From Bacillota bacterium (lineage in GTDB: Bacteria > Bacillota > SHA-98 > UBA4971): DNA of 64,000 nucleotides. Location: the NCBI GenBank assembly GCA_024653485.1, contig JANLFY010000002.1, positions 124,001 through 188,000 on the forward strand. Reading direction: 5' to 3'. The notes under the pieces were generated by a model. That model made no database searches, was not told the origin of the DNA, and saw only the letters and a program-made list of their open reading frames with translations. A program made the translations under genes and the position numbers. Below, piece by piece: positions 34,670 to 43,502 of the stretch. Numbering within the stretch: position 1 is the stretch's first letter; each line of letters begins with the position of its first letter.

Positions 34670-36163
34670 ATGGCCCAGGTTCCTATCTTGGAGATGGAAG
34701 GCATCACAAAGGAGTTTCCGGGCGTGAGGGCGCTCGATCGCGTGGATTTCCAATTGTTTCAAGGGGAGGTCCACGCCTTGCTGGGCGAAAACGGCGCCGG
34801 AAAATCCACGATGGTCAAGATTCTGAGCGGGTCTCTCAACAAGGACTCGGGGCGGGTCATCCTCCGAGGGAGGGAAGTGGAAATCGGGAGCCCTTCCCGC
34901 GCTCGGACCCTCGGGATCGGCATGGTGTACCAGGAGCTCAGCCTCGTCTCGAGCTTGAGTGTGGCCGAGAACATATTCCTGGGGAGATGGCCGCGGCAAA
35001 GGTCGGGGACGATAGACTGGAAGCGGCTCCACGCGATGACCCGAACGGAGCTGGGGAAGCTCGGGCTCGACGTAGACCCCAGAATCAGGGTGGGTCTTCT
35101 GAGCGTAGCTGAACAGCAGCTCGTGGAGATAGCGAAAGTGGTTTCCCAGAACGTGTACATCCTGCTGCTCGACGAGCCCACCTCGGCCTTGTCGGACAGG
35201 GAAAGGGAGCGGTTGTTCAACCTAATAAGGTCTCTGAAGAGCGATGGCATGTCCATCATCTACATCTCCCACAGGCTTGCCGAGGTCTTGGAGATCGCGG
35301 ATAGGATAACGGTTCTGAGGGACGGGCGCAAGGTGGGGACCGTTTCCGTGGACGAAGCTCCGGAGGACCGTCTCGTGACGATGATGGTGGGACGGAGCCT
35401 TAGCGAGCAGTTTCCGAAGACGGCAGTCCCTGTCGGCGCGCCGGTCCTCGAGGTCAAGGGCATGACAGTCGCCGGGGCTCTACGCGGTCTGAGCTTTGAG
35501 GTCAGGCGCGGAGAGATCGTGGGCGTATTCGGCCTGATGGGCTCGGGAAGGACCACGCTTGCGCGCGCGCTGTTCGGCCTCGAGCGGGTCGAGTCTGGCG
35601 AAGTATACATAGACGGCTCGAGAGCGAGGATAGGTTCTCCGATGGACGCCATTCGCCTGGGCATCGGGTACCTCACCGAAGACAGGAGGCAGGGGCTGGT
35701 GCCATGCATGTCCATCCCCCCCAACGTCACTCTGTCCAGCCTGAGGGATTTCTCCCGATTCTCGTTCCTGAAGCGGAGGCTCGAGGAAGAGACCGCGGAG
35801 CGGTTCGTCAGGGACCTGAGAATACGAACCCCAAGTCTCAAGCAAAAGGTGGCGCGCCTGAGCGGCGGAAACCAGCAGAAGGTAGTGTTGTCGAAATGGA
35901 TGTGCAGGAAATCCAAGCTCATCATATTCGACGAACCTACGAGGGGTATAGACGTCGCTGCCAAGGCGGAAGTGTTCCAGTTCATGAACGGATTGGCGCA
36001 GCAGGGCATAGGTGTTCTGATGATTTCCTCCGAGCTGCCCGAGCTGCTCGGCATGTGTGACAGGATCTTGGTGATGCGGGGAGGCAAGTTCGTGGCCGAG
36101 TTCCAGGCGTCTTGCGCCACGCAAGAGCAGTTGCTCAAGACGGCCAGCGGAATAGGGGGATGA
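34670..36163 (+). CDS. Ribose-type sugar ABC ATPase, two domains
   Basis: A 497-residue double ATPase of the RbsA/MglA kind. The N-terminal half is catalytic: Walker A GENGAGKST, LSVAEQQLVEIAKV, Walker B LLLDEPTSAL. The C-terminal half has the typical degenerate Walker A GLMGSGRTT with signature LSGGNQQKVVLSKW and FDEPTRGIDV. It powers sugar uptake with the neighbouring binding protein and permease. The ATG at 34670 follows AGGAGGG; the frame is open upstream to 34466 but that part is not conserved. Confidence 0.94.
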   Translation: MAQVPILEMEGITKEFPGVRALDRVDFQLFQGEVHALLGENGAGKSTMVKILSGSLNKDSGRVILRGREVEIGSPSRARTLGIGMVYQELSLVSSLSVAENIFLGRWPRQRSGTIDWKRLHAMTRTELGKLGLDVDPRIRVGLLSVAEQQLVEIAKVVSQNVYILLLDEPTSALSDRERERLFNLIRSLKSDGMSIIYISHRLAEVLEIADRITVLRDGRKVGTVSVDEAPEDRLVTMMVGRSLSEQFPKTAVPVGAPVLEVKGMTVAGALRGLSFEVRRGEIVGVFGLMGSGRTTLARALFGLERVESGEVYIDGSRARIGSPMDAIRLGIGYLTEDRRQGLVPCMSIPPNVTLSSLRDFSRFSFLKRRLEEETAERFVRDLRIRTPSLKQKVARLSGGNQQKVVLSKWMCRKSKLIIFDEPTRGIDVAAKAEVFQFMNGLAQQGIGVLMISSELPELLGMCDRILVMRGGKFVAEFQASCATQEQLLKTASGIGG

Positions 36164-36166
36164 ACG

Positions 36167-37237
36167 TTGAAGGATGTTAGATCGAGAAGCTCAGCCACGG
36201 GGTTCACATCGTCCGACGCCGCCGTCTCGGACGCGAAGGCGGCATCGAGACGGGTCCTTCGCGGCACGCTCGGCGCCAGCTTGCTCCGGGGTGGGCCGAT
36301 TATCGCGTTGTTGCTCCTTTCTGCGTACCTCTCGTTTGCCAGCCCTTACTTCCTTACGGCGAACAACCTGGTGAACGTGGCTCGCCAGGTCTCGATCAAC
36401 GTCATTCTGGCAGTCGGGCAGACGATGGTGATCATCTCGGGAGGAATAGATCTGTCCGTGGGCGCGTTGCTTGCCCTCTCGGCCTCGTTCGGAGCCGTGG
36501 CCATGACGTACTGGGGCCTGAACATGTGGGTTGGCATCGTTCTGGCGTTGCTCGTGGGGACCACGGCCGGCCTCGTCAACGGCGTCATCATAACCCGGGG
36601 CAAGATACCGGACTTCATCGCCACACTCGGCATGCTCTCCACCGCAAGAGGGGTAGCTCTCATCCTGACGGGAGGCCTGCCCGTGCCTTCCCACCTCACC
36701 GCCACCACTCTCAAAGCGTACTTGCCTGCGCGACTCATATGGATAGGAAGCGGCGACGTACTCGGCGTACCAGTCCCGGCTTTGGTCGCTCTCATAATCG
36801 CCGTGATCGGTTGGGCGATAACGACGCGCACAGTCTTGGGCAGGTCAGCCTACGCCATAGGGGGAAATAGAGAGGCGGCTAGGGTATCGGGCATCAATAT
36901 AGAGGTGACCAAGATCTGCATATACGGAATCATGGGGGCGATGGCTGCCGTGGCGGGCCTGGTGCTGACAGGTCGCCTCAATTCCGCCAACGCCCTCATG
37001 GCTGAAGGGGCGGAGCTACAGTCAATCGCCGCGGTCGTGATCGGGGGCACCAACCTCTTCGGAGGCGAGGGCACGATCGTAGGCACGGTCATAGGCGCCG
37101 TGATCATGGGAATCCTCGCAAACGGCCTGAACCTCCTCAACGTATCTGCGTTCTGGCAGCGGGTAGTCATGGGGATGGTTATCGTGTCCGTTGTCGTGTT
37201 CGACCAGTGGAGGAGGAGGGCCTTCGAGACTTACTGA
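36167..37237 (+). CDS. Ribose-type sugar ABC permease
   Basis: A 356-residue permease of the RbsC family with about ten membrane spans after a hydrophilic N-terminal tail of ~40 residues. Family landmarks are ISGGIDLSVGALLALSA, GKIPDFIATLGML, GGNREAARVSGI and VVIGGTNLFGGEGT. The TTG start at 36167 lies 3 bases after the ATPase stop. No tighter substrate call is possible than sugar or cyclitol. Confidence 0.93.
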   Translation: MKDVRSRSSATGFTSSDAAVSDAKAASRRVLRGTLGASLLRGGPIIALLLLSAYLSFASPYFLTANNLVNVARQVSINVILAVGQTMVIISGGIDLSVGALLALSASFGAVAMTYWGLNMWVGIVLALLVGTTAGLVNGVIITRGKIPDFIATLGMLSTARGVALILTGGLPVPSHLTATTLKAYLPARLIWIGSGDVLGVPVPALVALIIAVIGWAITTRTVLGRSAYAIGGNREAARVSGINIEVTKICIYGIMGAMAAVAGLVLTGRLNSANALMAEGAELQSIAAVVIGGTNLFGGEGTIVGTVIGAVIMGILANGLNLLNVSAFWQRVVMGMVIVSVVVFDQWRRRAFETY

Positions 37238-37541
37238 TGGAACGGCGAGACGTCAGGCTTGCCTGGAGACCGTGTTCGGTGCGCGTGTGAGGGGGTCGGG
37301 TGACCCTTTTGGGGCCGTGCCTATGGGCGCCTATGGGCGCGCCGTGGAAGCGGTCGGACGAGACGGCGGGTAGGGTGGCACTGGGGTCCGGGGCAGGTTT
37401 GGTCCTGGACAGGCTTGGTTAGTCCGCATATGATCCGCACGTGTTCCGCGGGCGGCGCGCTTCGGCGGCAAGGCGCGCCGGTTGTAGTGCCGGATGACAC
37501 GGACGGGTGCCGAAGATGCAGCCGCACTGGAGGGAATTGCG
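37238..37541. other. Intergenic region, small repeat and hairpin
   Basis: The 304 bases carry a 10-bp tandem duplication (CTATGGGCGC twice, 37321-37340), a GC hairpin at 37453-37480, and the ribosome site GGAGGG (37529-37534) of the aldolase gene. No gene is supported. Confidence 0.5.
37453..37480 (+). terminator. GC hairpin before the KDPG aldolase gene
   Basis: CGGCGCGC and GCGCGCCG form an 8-bp perfect stem with a 12-base loop that may pair a little further. No T-run follows; it could attenuate read-through from the ABC operon. Confidence 0.35.
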
Positions 37542-38189
37542 GTGACAGAGAAAGAGCGAAATCTCCAACTGATGATCCAAACGGGCGTGGTGGCAGTCAT
37601 ACGGGCGCAGAGCGCGGAGTCGCTCATGGACGTGGTGGCGGCGCTGCGCCGGGGAGGGCTCAGGGCGGTCGAGATCACGATGACCACCCCCGACGCGATA
37701 GACGTGATACGCCAGACGAGCAGGAAGTTCGGTGACGACGTGCTCGTTGGAGTGGGCTCGGTCCTCGACCCCGAAACCGCGAGGCTCGCGATTCTCGCAG
37801 GGGCTCAGTTCGTGGTCGGTCCCGTCCTGAACAAGGACGTGATAGCCACGTGCAGGCGATACAGCAAGGTGGCAGTGCCCGGTGCCTTCACGCCCACCGA
37901 GATCCTCGCGGCCTGGGAGGCGGGGGCGGACGTTGTGAAAGTGTTCCCAGCCACCAAACTCGGACCCGCGTACCTCAAGGATGTCAAGGGACCCCTTCCG
38001 CAGGTGCTCCTCACTCCGACGGGAGGGATAGACCTCAGCAATGCTGGGGAGTTCATCAAGGCCGGGGCGTGCTTCCTCGGGGTCGGGACCGCGATGGTGG
38101 ACAAGAGCCTTGTGGCCGAAGGGAGATGGGATGAACTCGCCGAGAGGGCGAGACTGTTCCTGGACGCCGTGGCGCAAGCGCGCGTCTGA
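37542..38189 (+). CDS. eda: KDPG / KHG aldolase
   Basis: A 215-residue class I aldolase that cleaves 2-keto-3-deoxy-6-phosphogluconate to pyruvate and glyceraldehyde 3-phosphate (or 4-hydroxy-2-oxoglutarate to pyruvate and glyoxylate). Landmarks: GVVAVIRAQSAESL, the catalytic Glu in AVEITMTTPDA, the substrate loop AVPGAFTPTEI, the Schiff-base Lys in DVVKVFPA, and LTPTGGID. The GTG at 37542 follows GGAGGG by seven bases; earlier in-frame starts add a non-homologous tail. It could be the last step of sugar-acid breakdown, including uronates made by the inositol pathway further on. A KDG kinase is not adjacent. Confidence 0.92.
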   Translation: MTEKERNLQLMIQTGVVAVIRAQSAESLMDVVAALRRGGLRAVEITMTTPDAIDVIRQTSRKFGDDVLVGVGSVLDPETARLAILAGAQFVVGPVLNKDVIATCRRYSKVAVPGAFTPTEILAAWEAGADVVKVFPATKLGPAYLKDVKGPLPQVLLTPTGGIDLSNAGEFIKAGACFLGVGTAMVDKSLVAEGRWDELAERARLFLDAVAQARV

Positions 38190-38564
38190 CGCCCGCCTGC
38201 CATGGTCCGCTTTTCCTATCAAGCACTGTGAGGTGGTTACAAGCTAGCTGGTACCGCTCCCATCGCCGTTCCCATCGTCTTGATACTTGTTAGCGCTTCC
38301 GGCGCTGACAACGATCCCCTCACTATCAACTTCTCAAGAGCATCATCTTCGGCGGGCGCGCCCGCCAAGCCTTTAGTTTGCTTGCGCCGCGGTTCCATTC
38401 CCTGCTCCCCGGCTTTTCCACTAGAGACTCGCCTGCGGGTTGTCACGGGACAGAGATTTCTTCCGGAGTAAGGAGGAGTCCGGCCGAGCCTGCCGAATAA
38501 TGGAGCGTGGGACCGGTCCCGGTCCGGTCCCGCTTGAGCACGAAGGGTCGCACGAGGCCCTTGA
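38190..38564. other. Control region ahead of LacI regulator
   Basis: The 375 bases contain no gene. They include a 25-bp imperfect palindrome with LacI-operator character (38287-38311) and a GGGACCGGTCCC palindrome (38509-38520) followed at once by a partial repeat of the same motif, just upstream of the LacI start. Confidence 0.55.
38287..38311. promoter_or_regulatory. Candidate LacI-family operator
   Basis: TTGTTAGCGC, a five-base centre (TTCCG), then GCGCTGACAA pair at nine of ten positions. The half-site TGTTAGCGC resembles typical LacI/GalR operator halves. It stands about 255 bases before the LacI gene, in front of which no other regulator lies. Confidence 0.5.
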
Positions 38565-39674
38565 ATGAGGTGGATTGGCTTGGGCCCAACAATTCGTGAC
38601 GTCGCCAGGGTGGCCGGCGTGTCCAAATCGACCGTGTCACGCGTCTTGAACGCCGACCCCAACGTCGCCGAAGAGACCAGGTGCGCGGTGTTCGCGGCGA
38701 TAAAGGAGATAGGTTACACGCGCAACGCGCTCGCGCGGGGACTGAATACGCGGAGAACGGGCACGATCGGCCTCATCATGTCGGACATTACCAACCCGTT
38801 CCACGCAGAGGTGGCGCGAGGTGTGGAGGACCTCGCCTCGGACTTCGACAGCAACGTCATCTTGTGCAATACCGACGGCAGGCCGAAGAAGGAGGCCGCC
38901 TACATAGACCTCCTCGTAGAGAAGAGGGTCGACGGGATCATCTTCACGTCCGTCAAAGCGGGCGAAAGCGATATGAGCAATCTGCGTTCGAAACGGATCC
39001 CCTTCGTGTTCGCCGGCCGCACACTGCCTGATGTAGAGGCAGACAGCGTGGTCGTGGACAATGTGCTCGGGGGGTTCCAGGCCGCGACCCATCTTGTAAG
39101 GCTCGGCCACCAGAGAGTAGCTTACCTGGCGGGTCCCTCCCACGTATCCGCCAGCGCAGACAGGTACGAAGGGTACTGCCAAGCACTCCGCCGGGCAGGC
39201 GTGGAGCTCGACCCGCAGCTCGTCGTGGAAGGGGATTTCAAGCAAGAGGGCGGGTACCGTGCGATGAGCACGCTCTTGGACCGCGCACCTGGTGTCACGG
39301 CCGTGTTCGCCGCCAACGACTACATGGCCATGGGCGCGCTCGAGGCGATCTACGAGCGTGGCTTCAGGGTGCCCGAAGACATCGCCGTGGTGGGATTCGA
39401 CGACATCCCGTTCGCCCGTCTTCATCTCGTGCAGCTTACTACGGTCGCCCAGCCCAAGTATGATATCGGCGCGATAGCCGCGCGCATGCTGTTCGAACGC
39501 ATCGAGGGGAAGGTCGGCGACGAGCAGCAACCGCGCCGTGTGGTCCTCCCTCCGCGCTTGGTGGTGCGCAGGACGTGCGGAGAGTATCACCGCCGCGAAG
39601 GCGCGGGGGAGACGGGCGGACAGTCTCGCTCCGGTGAGCTTTCGCCGGGTGAGGCGCAGACCGCGACGACGTAG
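38565..39674 (+). CDS. LacI family transcriptional regulator
   Basis: A 369-residue regulator with the N-terminal LacI helix-turn-helix (TIRDVARVAGVSKSTVSRVL, residues about 9-28), hinge helix (NALARGLNTRRTGTIGL), and a periplasmic-binding-protein-like effector domain with SDITNPFHAEVARGVED and VVGFDDIPFARL. It likely represses the inositol/sugar genes on either side until the sugar or a product binds. A 30-residue poorly conserved tail ends the protein. The ATG at 38565 is nine residues before the HTH, as usual. Confidence 0.93.
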   Translation: MRWIGLGPTIRDVARVAGVSKSTVSRVLNADPNVAEETRCAVFAAIKEIGYTRNALARGLNTRRTGTIGLIMSDITNPFHAEVARGVEDLASDFDSNVILCNTDGRPKKEAAYIDLLVEKRVDGIIFTSVKAGESDMSNLRSKRIPFVFAGRTLPDVEADSVVVDNVLGGFQAATHLVRLGHQRVAYLAGPSHVSASADRYEGYCQALRRAGVELDPQLVVEGDFKQEGGYRAMSTLLDRAPGVTAVFAANDYMAMGALEAIYERGFRVPEDIAVVGFDDIPFARLHLVQLTTVAQPKYDIGAIAARMLFERIEGKVGDEQQPRRVVLPPRLVVRRTCGEYHRREGAGETGGQSRSGELSPGEAQTATT

Positions 39675-39849
39675 GCCGCGGTCGCAGCTTGCCGGCGGGG
39701 TCGCCGGGCTCGGGCGATGGGATGGGCAAGGATGAGACCGGCGAGGGGAGGCGTGTGTTGGACATCTCAAGGAGGCGTTCCCAGCTCTTTCGGTGGTCTT
39801 GGGAGGATTGCACGAATTCGACGAGGCGTTGACAAGGAGGCATGAAGAG

Positions 39850-41031
39850 ATGAAAGCGGTGGTTCTGTCCTGTGATTGGCAGCCTAGGCCAGGTTTCAAG
39901 CTCGGGGCGAAGGACATCGACGGAAAGCTGACATACTTGGGGAGCAAGGTGTGGCGGAACCCCAGACTTCAAGTCGTGGAGAAGGACGTCCCGAAGCCTG
40001 GCCCCACCGAGGTCTTGGTGAAGGTGAAGGCCTGCGGTATCTGCGGAAGCGACGTCCACATGGCTCAGGCGGATGAAGAGGGCTACATTTTCTATCCGGG
40101 TCTCACCGCGTTCCCGTGTACGCTGGGGCACGAGTTCTCCGGCGTGGTGGTCGAGGCGGGGAAGAACGCCATAAACAAGCGGACGCGCAAACCCTTCGAG
40201 CCCGGCGAGGCGGTCTGCTCCGAGGAGATGCTCTGGTGTGGTTCGTGCCGCCCGTGCGCTGACGGGTATCCAAACCAGTGCGAGGCCCTTCAAGAGCTCG
40301 GGTTCAGCTGCGACGGAGCGTTCGCTGAGTACATCACGGTGGATGCGAGGTACGTTTGGAGCATCGAGGAGCTGAGAGAGAGGTACGCCGGCGACGACGT
40401 ATTCGTGGCGGGGGCCCTTGTAGAGCCCACATCTGTGGCGTATACGGCCGTCATCGACGTCACGGGCGGGATCCGGCCCGGCGACAACGTCGTGATATGC
40501 GGGGGCGGGCCCATCGGACTCGCGGCTGTGGCGATAATGAAGCGCGCGGGCGCGGCTAGGGTCATACTTTCGGAGCCGTCGAAGCGCCGCGCGGAGCTAG
40601 GTAAGAAGATGGGCGCAGACTACGTAATCAACCCTGTCGAGCAGGACTTCACCGAAGCGGTGCTGGAGCTCACCCGTGGCATGGGCGCGAACCTTTACCT
40701 CGAGGCCACAGGCCTTCCGGCCGCCGTATGGCCAGGCATCGAGCAGGCGATATGGGAAGGGAAGACGATAGAGGCCACGGTGTCCATCGTAGCGCGCGCT
40801 GACGCCAAGATCCCGGTGACCGGAGAGGTCTTCCAGGTGAGGCGGGCGCGCATAGTAGGATCCCAGGGTCATTCGGGTCATGGGACGTTCCCGAGGGTCA
40901 TAAGCTCGATCGCGTCGGGCATGGATGTCCTGCCGCTCGTTACCAAGAGGATCTCCATGGACGAGGTGCCGGAGAACATCATAAGGCTTCAGACGGATAG
41001 GAGCGAATGCAAGATAACCGCTCTCATCTAG
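39850..41031 (+). CDS. iolM: scyllo-Inosose 3-dehydrogenase-like zinc dehydrogenase (IolM)
   Basis: The 393-residue protein is a medium-chain zinc dehydrogenase with landmarks I recognise from Thermotoga maritima IolM: the long N-terminal lead ending GKLTYLGSKVW, CGICGSDVHMAQADEEGYI, LGHEFSGVVVEAG, SEEMLWCGSCRPCADGYPN, and SQGHSGHGTFPRVI near the end. IolM oxidises scyllo-inosose (2-keto-myo-inositol) at C3 to a diketo-inositol with NAD. Catalytic zinc Cys and His are in CGICGSD and GHEF. The ATG at 39850 follows GGAGG by nine bases. Homologues of the next two pathway enzymes (IolN, IolO) follow at 42404 and 43503, which supports the call strongly. Confidence 0.88.
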   Translation: MKAVVLSCDWQPRPGFKLGAKDIDGKLTYLGSKVWRNPRLQVVEKDVPKPGPTEVLVKVKACGICGSDVHMAQADEEGYIFYPGLTAFPCTLGHEFSGVVVEAGKNAINKRTRKPFEPGEAVCSEEMLWCGSCRPCADGYPNQCEALQELGFSCDGAFAEYITVDARYVWSIEELRERYAGDDVFVAGALVEPTSVAYTAVIDVTGGIRPGDNVVICGGGPIGLAAVAIMKRAGAARVILSEPSKRRAELGKKMGADYVINPVEQDFTEAVLELTRGMGANLYLEATGLPAAVWPGIEQAIWEGKTIEATVSIVARADAKIPVTGEVFQVRRARIVGSQGHSGHGTFPRVISSIASGMDVLPLVTKRISMDEVPENIIRLQTDRSECKITALI

Positions 41032-41223
41032 CTCTCGTCTGGCCGGCCTGGCTCCGCGGTCCTCGCGGCACGTCTTTGCGGCGCGTCCTCGTGCCGGTCC
41101 AGAGGAGGCGAGGAGGCGCCACATGACGCTGGGAGTGCGGACGGTCCGTGGCGGGCAGTACGTGGCGGGCGATCGGGGCGGACGGTCGCACCAACCGAGA
41201 CTTGGGGTTCGGGAGGGTTTTCG

Positions 41224-42252
41224 ATGGAGGACAAGACCATGCTGGCAGCGGTCTTCGAAGGCGACGGCAAGCTCGCCGTCAGAGAGGTTCCAGTGCCGAC
41301 GATTCGCAAGGATGACGAGGTCCTTCTCAGAGTCGACGCGGCGAGCATCTGCGGCACCGACGTGCACATCCTGGAGGTTCCGCCGGGCCACCCGGCCACG
41401 CCCGGCTCCATCCTCGGCCACGAATACGTTGGGACCGTCCTCGAGGTGGGCACGGGAGTCGCGGGCTTGCGCGAAGGCGACAGGGTCGTGGTCGATCCCA
41501 ACCTCACGTGCGGCAGGTGCCGCTATTGCCGCATGGGAATGCCTAACATGTGTGAGAACATGACCACGCTCGGAATCTTCATGGATGGCGGGTTCGCCAC
41601 TTACAACGTAGCGCCCGCGCAGGCCCTCCACAAGATCTCGAAAGCCGTTCCGCCCGACGCGGCGGTGTTTGCGGAGCCCCTCTCTTGCGTGGTCAACGGC
41701 ACCGAGAAAGTGCGGCTGCACCCTGGCGAGTCTGTGGTGGTGCTTGGAGCGGGGCCGATCGGGCTTCTGTTCATACAGGTATTCCGGGCTGCTGGCGCGG
41801 GCAGGATCATCGTTTCCGAAGTGGCTGAGGTGAGAGCTGAGGCTGCCAAGAGAAGCGGCGCCGACCTCGTAATAGATCCGCGCAGCACCGACGTCAAGGC
41901 GAGGGTAATGGCCGAGACAGGTATCGGCGCGGACGTCGTGGTGGATGCCGTGGGCGCTCTGCTGCCGGCGGCGCTGGATCTCGTGAGGCGCGGAGGCAAG
42001 GTGCTCCTCTTTGGGATGAACCAGTCTGTGGCGCCCCCGGTGGCCCAGTACTACATCACTCGCCACGAGGTCGCCGTGCTCGGCACCTACATAGCGAAGT
42101 ACACGTTCCCGCCCGCCATCAAAGTCCTCGAGAGCGGGGCCATCAATACTGACGCCCTCATAACGCATCGGGTGGGCGTCGCCAACATAATCGAGGGCTT
42201 CGAGGCGATGAGGTCCGGGAAGGCCGTGAAGGTAGTCGTTACGCCCGATTAG
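41224..42252 (+). CDS. Zinc-dependent dehydrogenase, second in inositol cluster
   Basis: A 342-residue medium-chain dehydrogenase with AASICGTDVHILEVPPG, LGHEYVG, structural zinc lobe CGRCRYCRMGMPNMC, and cofactor motif GAGPIGLLF. It belongs to the sorbitol/threonine-dehydrogenase branch and is distinct from the IolM-like gene before it. Placed between IolM and IolN homologues, it may perform the first inositol oxidation or reduce a later keto acid such as tagaturonate. The ATG at 41224 follows GGGAGGG by seven bases. Exact substrate unknown. Confidence 0.88.
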   Translation: MEDKTMLAAVFEGDGKLAVREVPVPTIRKDDEVLLRVDAASICGTDVHILEVPPGHPATPGSILGHEYVGTVLEVGTGVAGLREGDRVVVDPNLTCGRCRYCRMGMPNMCENMTTLGIFMDGGFATYNVAPAQALHKISKAVPPDAAVFAEPLSCVVNGTEKVRLHPGESVVVLGAGPIGLLFIQVFRAAGAGRIIVSEVAEVRAEAAKRSGADLVIDPRSTDVKARVMAETGIGADVVVDAVGALLPAALDLVRRGGKVLLFGMNQSVAPPVAQYYITRHEVAVLGTYIAKYTFPPAIKVLESGAINTDALITHRVGVANIIEGFEAMRSGKAVKVVVTPD

Positions 42253-42403
42253 AGAGGCTGTCCCGGAGCCCGCAACAACAGGAAAGGCAGGCGGACGAGC
42301 GGCGCGAGTCTCTGCTCTCGCCAGTCTCCGCTCTGAGCTTGCTTGGGCCCGGGGTGAGGGCCCAGGTGAGCGTGGGCAATTTGCGAAGGAAGGAGCGTCT
42401 CAT

Positions 42404-43375
42404 ATGGGCAAATGGGAACTGCCTCCGAAGAAGGGGCACATGGACGAACCGTCGGGTGTGTACCTGCAGAACATGACGATGAGCCAGATCCAGGAGCGTC
42501 TGAAGAAAGACGACATCCTCATCGTTCCCGTGGGATCCACTGAAAACCACGGGCCCAACGCGTGCATCGGCGAGGATACCTTCCTCGTGACGAGGATGGC
42601 CGAGGCCGTCGCTCTCAGGACCGGCTGCACCGTGGCTCAGCCGGTCTGGTATGGTTCCCACCCGTTCCACCACATGGGTATGCCCGGCACCGTGATAGTG
42701 CCAGAGGAGATATTCTGTGGCCTCCTCAAGTCGATGATGGCCGGGTTCTGGAACATGGGGTTCCGCAAGATGATACTCCTCAACGGGCACGGCCAAGAGT
42801 ACGTCATCCCCACGGCGATACACCAGTTCGGGAAGACGTACCAGGTGCCGGCGGTCATAATCAACGTCAACTGGTACCACGCCGTGCAGGACCATTTCAG
42901 GCTGAAAGGACAGGGCGGCGTGTACGAGACTCCTTTCATCCACGCGGACGAGGTGGAGACGTCATGGAGCCTCGCGCTCTTCCCCGAGCTCATGGATCAA
43001 TCGAAGGCGGTGGACACGACGCCCAGGGGCTACCTGCCCGAAGGGCACGTGGACAAGGCGGGCAACCTGCTTCACAGGCCGATAGCCTGGTACGGGCACA
43101 TAGGGTGCGGCCCCGCGGAGTACGCAGCCACGCCCGAAGGGTGCGTAGGCAAGTCCACTCTCGCCGACCCGGAGAAGGCGAAGCCGGGCGTCGAAGCCTT
43201 CCTCGACTATATGGTGAAGCTGCACGATGACATCCTCAAGGCGTTCCCACCCGGGAAACTCCCGCCCATCGAGGAGATGAGCCAGCGGCGCCGCGAGGAC
43301 ATCGAATCCGTCCTGAAAGGACCTCTTGCGCCGGGCGGGCGGAGCATCTACTCCCTGGTGTATCCGCCGGCGTGA
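42404..43375 (+). CDS. iolN: Creatininase-family hydrolase, 3-dehydro-scyllo-inosose hydrolase-like (IolN)
   Basis: The 323-residue protein has the creatininase fold: VPVGSTENHGPNACIGEDTFL with metal-binding Glu, His and Asp, HPFHHMGMPGTV, and LLNGHGQEYVIP. In T. maritima a creatininase-family enzyme, IolN, opens the diketo-inositol ring to 5-keto-L-gluconate. The placement after an IolM homologue and before an IolO homologue makes this assignment much stronger than a generic creatininase. The ATG at 42404 follows GGAAGGAG. No amide substrate gene is nearby. Confidence 0.85.
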   Translation: MGKWELPPKKGHMDEPSGVYLQNMTMSQIQERLKKDDILIVPVGSTENHGPNACIGEDTFLVTRMAEAVALRTGCTVAQPVWYGSHPFHHMGMPGTVIVPEEIFCGLLKSMMAGFWNMGFRKMILLNGHGQEYVIPTAIHQFGKTYQVPAVIINVNWYHAVQDHFRLKGQGGVYETPFIHADEVETSWSLALFPELMDQSKAVDTTPRGYLPEGHVDKAGNLLHRPIAWYGHIGCGPAEYAATPEGCVGKSTLADPEKAKPGVEAFLDYMVKLHDDILKAFPPGKLPPIEEMSQRRREDIESVLKGPLAPGGRSIYSLVYPPA

Positions 43376-43502
43376 GCGTTGCGAAGAGCGGCGCCGCAAG
43401 CGACACGGGTGGTGGGCCGCGTGGCCTAGGGGCAAGCGGCCCTCCGGTCTTGGGCCGTCGTGGCCGCGCGAACTACCGATGAACGACCGAGGTGACGTCG
43501 GA

